From Adineta ricciae (Eukaryota; Rotifera; Eurotatoria; Adinetida; Adinetidae): 64,000 nt of DNA. The DNA lies in NCBI GenBank assembly GCA_905250025.1, contig CAJNOJ010000006.1:806001-870000 (forward strand), given 5' to 3'. A program made the position numbers and the translations under genes. Every line of letters starts with the position of its first letter. Positions within the stretch are counted from its first letter, which is position 1. The notes under the pieces are model-generated. The model was not told the origin of the DNA and made no database searches. It saw only the letters and a list, made by a program, of their open reading frames with translations. This document shows, one piece after another, positions 59,147 through 64,000 of this stretch.

Positions 59147-61386
59147 AGAAACAAATATTCTCTCCGGTGTTCACACTGTTCTTTCTAGGCTTCTTGACTC
59201 CTTCTTCGTTTTTCGATGATTATTCTCTTAAATTTGTGCGTGTATGTGTTTGTTGCTTTGTTTGTGTGTTTATCCCTGTATTTATTATAGTTTATTTTTC
59301 TTTAATGAAGTCCTTTTTGCCTTTTGTTTCGATTTTTTTCCTCTAATGACTGACCGGTGCAGTCATTGCGTTTGTACGTTTGTGTGCTTTTATTGTTGTC
59401 AGTAACACACAACCGAGGGACTCTATCTCAGGCAATTAATGAACCTCATCAAATCATATTTGATAATTCCTTATTTCAGTATAATAGATTGCTAATAATT
59501 AGAATATATTCAATTCTGTGACTTCTTAAAGTTGAATCGTTGAAGAAAACATACTATTTTGTTGTTTGATCTTGTAAGCAATGTTTGTGTTTGACTGCAA
59601 GCTAATTGCTATGACCAGACGAACAAGGATACTAAAGAAAATGAAGTCTCGAGGTTGTCATATTCAACCTTGATGCTCTCTTTTAACATACTATTGCTAA
59701 ACATAAAAGAAAAATTGATTCAATAATTCAAAATTCAAGATCATTCTGTAGATTGATGGGTACAAACGAGAAAAAAAAGACAATATTTTGTGTGTTTTCC
59801 ATCGTTTATCGCATATCTGATATCGTCGAGATCAATTAAAACGACATAAAACGTTTTTCTTCATGTAGATCATGACATATTACTGAGATGTTACATACTC
59901 AAGGTCTATTCAATGTTGTCTGTACGTATACATCTGTCAAAGTTGACCTTCGAGAAATCAATAAGTTTTCTATAAATATAAATGTTTGCCTTCTTCGAGT
60001 ACAAGTCAGTGACACACGTTTCTCTATCGTAAACTTTCCTATATGGCACGCACTTTACTCTTGGAAGCAAATATAGATCTTGTTCATAGTATCAATTTTG
60101 TGTCATATTATTAAGTATAAAAGAAAGATTGCGGATTGAAAATCTCGAAAACAACTCACAATGTGAACGACGAAACTAGTTGAAAGATATGTCTTATAGT
60201 TTTCGAGCAGAGACCAGGACGAGACGGTATTTGAAAAAAGGAAATACGACGTAAGAATGGCAATGCGAGTGTCACAAGATATACCTCTAAATTAATAGGT
60301 TAACTCTATTCGAGAAAATACTTTGTAAAATGCATTCCATCTTCTGGAAATTGAAGCGCTTCAACTCTGTTTGTTATCAATCTTGTGTTCTTCAATCTAT
60401 GGCTGGGCAGTATTGATAAATCTCTATAAACTAAACTCAATAATTCAAATTTCAATTCTACCCAAAATAAGACCATGGGTTCTCATAAATTATAAGCAGT
60501 TGTCTGATGTTTCATATGTTCCTATATCAGTCACGATGACTTTTATCAGTGTCCTGTTTTTTTAAGAGTTATATTGAAAATGATTAGTTTCATATTCATT
60601 TGTTATTTTCCATTCGATCTCATTTAATCATTGCAAAGCTTGATATGCCCTGAAGTTAATACGCTCATCATGTTTGCTTTCTTATCATTTATCTCTTTAT
60701 ATACAATGAGTGATTGATGATAGTCTGATGTTTATATATGTTTTTAGTACTGGTCTTCACACGTCTGTCTATCTTGAATATATATATGTGTGTGTGTATA
60801 TCTAATCAATCGTTCCTACGCGGTCACTAAAAGAAACTATGTGTATATCGAATATAAATAAATGCAAGAAATTCCGGATATTGTTCACTGATAAATTTCT
60901 CTTTATAAGAAAAATGAAATATTGATTTAATTATCAAGATGGATGATATTCATCAACTGATCCGATGTATATTTTTCTTTTTTCGAAATTATGCCGGAGG
61001 AATAATTAGCAATTGAAGGGGAGTGTTGTCTACTCTATCGATGATTGAATACAGCAATACTATCAACAATGACTAACATCGTTGGCTTTCTTATCCGTAT
61101 ATTTCAAAAATATCCTGCCGTTATTACCAACGACTTTCTCTCTTTCTCTCTCATTCGCTTTCGTCCGCTATTTTTTCTCCTTTTCGTAGAAGAAGAAGAA
61201 GAACAACAACAACAGAATTCGCTAGTCGGTCATTCTGAACAAAGCTAAATTTTTCCTCTTCTCTTTCTCTTGCCTTCTCTCTTTCGTGTCCGATTCATTG
61301 TATTAGAAAGAAGAGCAAACAACGGTCGTCATTTCATTTCTTCCCTATTCATCTGAAATCATTCTTCTTTCTTGAAATATCAATCA
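59147..61386. other. Gene-poor spacer
   Basis: About 2.2 kb, AT-rich; the left part is the probable NR2C 3' UTR. Small frames (59888-60076, 60371-60565, 61045-61248) lack motifs and partners. An (AT)/(GT) run lies near 60780-60800. Confidence 0.45.
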
Positions 61387-62025
61387 ATGGCAGCACCAAC
61401 TGCACGTACATTTTACACGACTACTGTTAATCGTATGTATTCTTCATCAACATTACAAATCGAAATCAACCGTTCATTTTAGAAATGGGCTCCTCGGAAG
61501 TACCTGGTCAAGTTTTGGATACATCGAATCGATTCGGCACACCATGTCCACCTGTTCATCCAGTATTCTTCTCATACTTTTATGGAGTTGGATGGAATGC
61601 TGTGGTATGTAACAGAGAACTCATTCTGAATTGCATTCTATATCATCTTTCATTAGATTGTTGGCTTATTATCTTGCATTCTTGCGTTGATCTTTCTGTT
61701 AACATGCCTTTATTATTTGGCTTTTCGTCGTCGTTGCAAGAGAGATGTTTTCGATAATTCTGCACCAGTTGTAGTCGTTGACAAAGCAGCAGCTGCTACA
61801 ATTCCTGTAACATGTTCATCTCAAACGGCATCAACGACAATCATGAATGAACCAGGTAAAGAAACTAAAATCAACACCTACTCGGAACAAGCAACAGGAC
61901 CTATGCCTGCTGGCGAATTCGTCAATGGTATGTCCTCAGTTGGTAATGGACATACGAATGGTCTCTTAGCTAATGGTAACGGCGACGCAAGTGAACTTCG
62001 TTTACTCCAACACGAACACCATTAG
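61387..62025 (+). CDS. Small single-pass membrane protein
   Basis: No family recognised; 178 aa in three in-phase exons (61387-61432, 61483-61604 and 61657-62025), introns 50 and 52 nt. There is no cleavable signal peptide. An extracellular-type N-terminus of ~50 residues (FGTPCPPVHPVFFSYFYGVGW) leads to one hydrophobic helix (IVGLLSCILALIFLLTCLYYLAF, aa ~57-79, created across the second splice). A basic stop-transfer RRRCKRDVF and a ~95-residue polar tail rich in Asn/Gly/Thr follow. Type III topology is inferred from the basic residues after the helix. It lies 720 nt upstream of the ABCG gene in the same direction; no functional link is shown. Confidence 0.65.
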
Positions 62026-62745
62026 ATAGTCAATCGAGTAAAAAAGTATTTACACATATAGGCAGTCTTTTTTGGTATTGTTATTGTTGTTTACGTCTTG
62101 TGTATTTGTCACTTTTTTGTTCAAATAACGAATGAATACATAAAATAATATTCTCTTTATATGTACGTGTGTATCTGTATTCGAATATTTGTGAAATAAT
62201 CCTTGTGCTTTTTTCGTTGTGTTCATCTTGTTGAGAAAAAATAAAAATGTCATCTATCACTATCTCAGAAATTGAATGACTGAATATTGAATTATTTGAA
62301 AGACAAATTAGAGACAATTTACACAAAGTAGAATTGTAAGTGAGGTAATTCTCTTATGATCGTGAATAGAAAGCACAATTATCAGTTTATACACGGATTG
62401 ATGTTCTCGTAACCTTACGTCGTAACATCGAAAGTAAAGTACGTGTAACAAAAAGAACATTACTGACATTTATAAAAGAATAAACATGTTTTTATTCTGT
62501 GATAGCGTTGATAATAAATAAGAGCGCGAAGGAAAAACAAAACTTACATCATACGACACCTGTGCGTACTTAAAGGCTTGGAAAGTATGATAAAGGTTAT
62601 CGTTCCAGTTCGTTGATTCTTTCCATGCGCTCGAGAGGCCCTTGGCGTATGATAATTGAATTGGATATAATTGTCGTTTCGGTTTTTCGATTTCATCTCA
62701 TCTGTTTTCGACACTCTACAGAGGAAACACGCTTTGAAAACGTAC
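62026..62745. other. Spacer upstream of the ABCG gene
   Basis: About 0.7 kb of AT-rich sequence with the upstream gene's 3' UTR (A-rich AATAAA-like signal near 62238) and the ABCG promoter. No supported ORF. Confidence 0.45.
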
Positions 62746-63949
62746 ATGGTAAGTGCGATTATCCATAAACATTTTCCAATAAAATCGAATGTTCTTTTCC
62801 TATTAGGCTGTTCAACAGAATATTCATAACAAAGGCCACTTTCGTAATCCGAATGTCGGCACTCTGGGAGACTACGTTCGAAGAAATGTATGAAACGGTG
62901 TATTCACTTCTCTTGTCCAATTCTTACTCTTTATTTTATTCTATAGAACATGACATGGCGTGAACAGAATTTTGCGAACAGACAACACGATCTCGCATGG
63001 TATCAATATCTCCGACGTCAAGCCGATCTGCCTGCTCAACATGGTATTCCATATGGTAAACGACAGCCATCTAAACCGGCGCATAGCGACGAAGCTGGAA
63101 TAAGTAAAATCGACTTTAATTCACCACCAGTCACTCTTACATGGCTCGACCTAAAAGCTGAAGCGCCACCGAAAGATAAAGGTATAAAACGAACACTAAC
63201 CAAAGCATTCTGTCCCTGGAAAGAAGTTGGCCAGCCGAAGATGTTACTTAAAGGAGGTGAGTAATTCGAAAAGCGTACCTTCTCTCTCAGAGAAACTATT
63301 GTGTCGGGCTTGCTATAGTTAGTGGTATCGCTAAGCCAGGACAACTAGTGGCAATTATGGGCGCTAGTGGTGCTGGAAAAACTACGTTACTAAATATTTT
63401 AACTCAACGTCGACCCGGTAATCTGACAGTGACCGGTGATGTAAGAGTGAACGGGACAAACATGGGTCGACATATTAATCGAGTGTCAGGATACGTGCAA
63501 CAAGAAGAATTATTTATACCGTCAATGACACCACGGGAACATTTGTATTTTCATGTAAGACTTTATCTCAGTGAACTCTCTTTCTCTCTATCATTATCGT
63601 TATTTCTTGATTGTAGGCCATGTTACGATTGAATCGCGACGTTACCAAAGATCGTCGAGTTGCTCGCGTTAACGAACTACTTGATTTCGTAAGATATTAT
63701 CTAGACTAGAGCGAACTTTTGTTGTCAACTAGTTTTGTGTTGTTTTGCAGTTGAATTTGAAGAAAGTAGAAAAAACCGTGATTGGAGAGCCGGGTCGCAT
63801 CAAAGGTTTATCCGGTGGTGAGAAACGACGTCTATTATTTGCTTCCGAAGTAGGATAATCATATAAGATACTGTTTGCCAACTATTACCAAACATTCATC
63901 TATCGGTATCTAGGTGATGACTGATCCACCATTACTGTTTGCTGATGAA
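62746..63949 (+). CDS. ABCG (White-type) half-transporter, 5' part
   Basis: ATP-binding cassette transporter, nucleotide-binding domain first; the rest lies beyond the right edge. Seven exons seen: 62746-62748 (only the Met codon), 62807-62887, 62947-63256, 63319-63554, 63617-63688, 63751-63849 and 63914-63949. The N-terminal ~130 residues are polar; the reverse-order NBD begins near [11 protein letters not shown]. Walker A is [12 protein letters not shown]. The Q-loop reads [20 protein letters not shown], the signature is LSGGEKRR and Walker B is PPLLFADE, all intact. [14 protein letters not shown] is typical of ABCG/White. Exon 1 ends ATG|GTAAGT and no in-frame ATG precedes it back to a TAA, which supports this start. 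The first exon after 63949 should carry the PTTGLDS motif. Confidence 0.9.
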
Positions 63950-64000
63950 GTAAGTGTCACTTTGGTATTAAAAGTAGATGACTGCGAACGATCCGATTCG

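Noticed and set aside
1..64000. Mobile elements, CRISPR arrays, tRNA or rRNA genes
   Set aside because: No terminal repeats with transposase or reverse-transcriptase motifs, no regular spacer arrays and no recognisable tRNA/rRNA sequence were seen by reading; a tRNAscan/RepeatMasker run would be needed to exclude small or degraded ones.

Overview
The window is animal nuclear DNA. Multi-exon genes are split by mostly very short GT-AG introns (about 45-65 nt) in an AT-rich background. The gene set is purely metazoan (Robo, adducin, KDM6/UTX, NR2C nuclear receptor, KLHDC10, peptide-type GPCR, AGO Argonaute). Compact introns, AT-richness and gene density fit a bdelloid rotifer (Adineta/Rotaria-like). 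That assignment is inference; the sequence alone establishes only a small-intron invertebrate. I see no recognisable transposon, CRISPR array, rRNA or tRNA.

Left part (1-19 kb): a 5'-partial-to-window GPCR (- strand, runs off the left edge); an AGO-clade Argonaute (+) with all four slicer residues; two tandem LIV-1-type ZIP metal transporters (-) that share exon lengths but carry degenerate TM5 metal motifs; a zeta-crystallin-like quinone oxidoreductase (-); a small secreted/membrane Cys-cluster protein (-); and a secreted DsbA-like thioredoxin-fold protein with a Cys-rich tail (+).

Middle (19-42 kb): a complete Roundabout receptor (-; five Ig, three FN3, TM, PYATT and proline motifs), a gene-poor 3.8-kb upstream stretch, a selenoprotein-P-N-like protein without selenocysteine (+), then a two-exon gene for a 2,876-residue protein (-). 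That protein has a disordered N-terminal third and about two dozen divergent 45-60-residue repeats I cannot assign to any family. Directly upstream on the same strand is adducin. Its last visible exon joins in phase to the giant gene's first exon as GTT-TGA-ATG, so the two may form one transcription unit.

Right part (43-64 kb): a single-exon SMYD-type MYND/SET protein (-), KLHDC10 (-), KDM6/UTX (+) in which the third Fe(II) ligand reads Tyr instead of His, an NR2C (TR2/TR4) nuclear receptor (+), a small single-pass membrane protein (+), and the 5' part of an ABCG half-transporter (+) that runs off the right edge.

Gene models were built by hand: each was accepted when exon phases joined, stops were avoided and family motifs were restored. 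Two ambiguous bases (N) occur, at 23695 and 28418. Starts were checked to be ATG.
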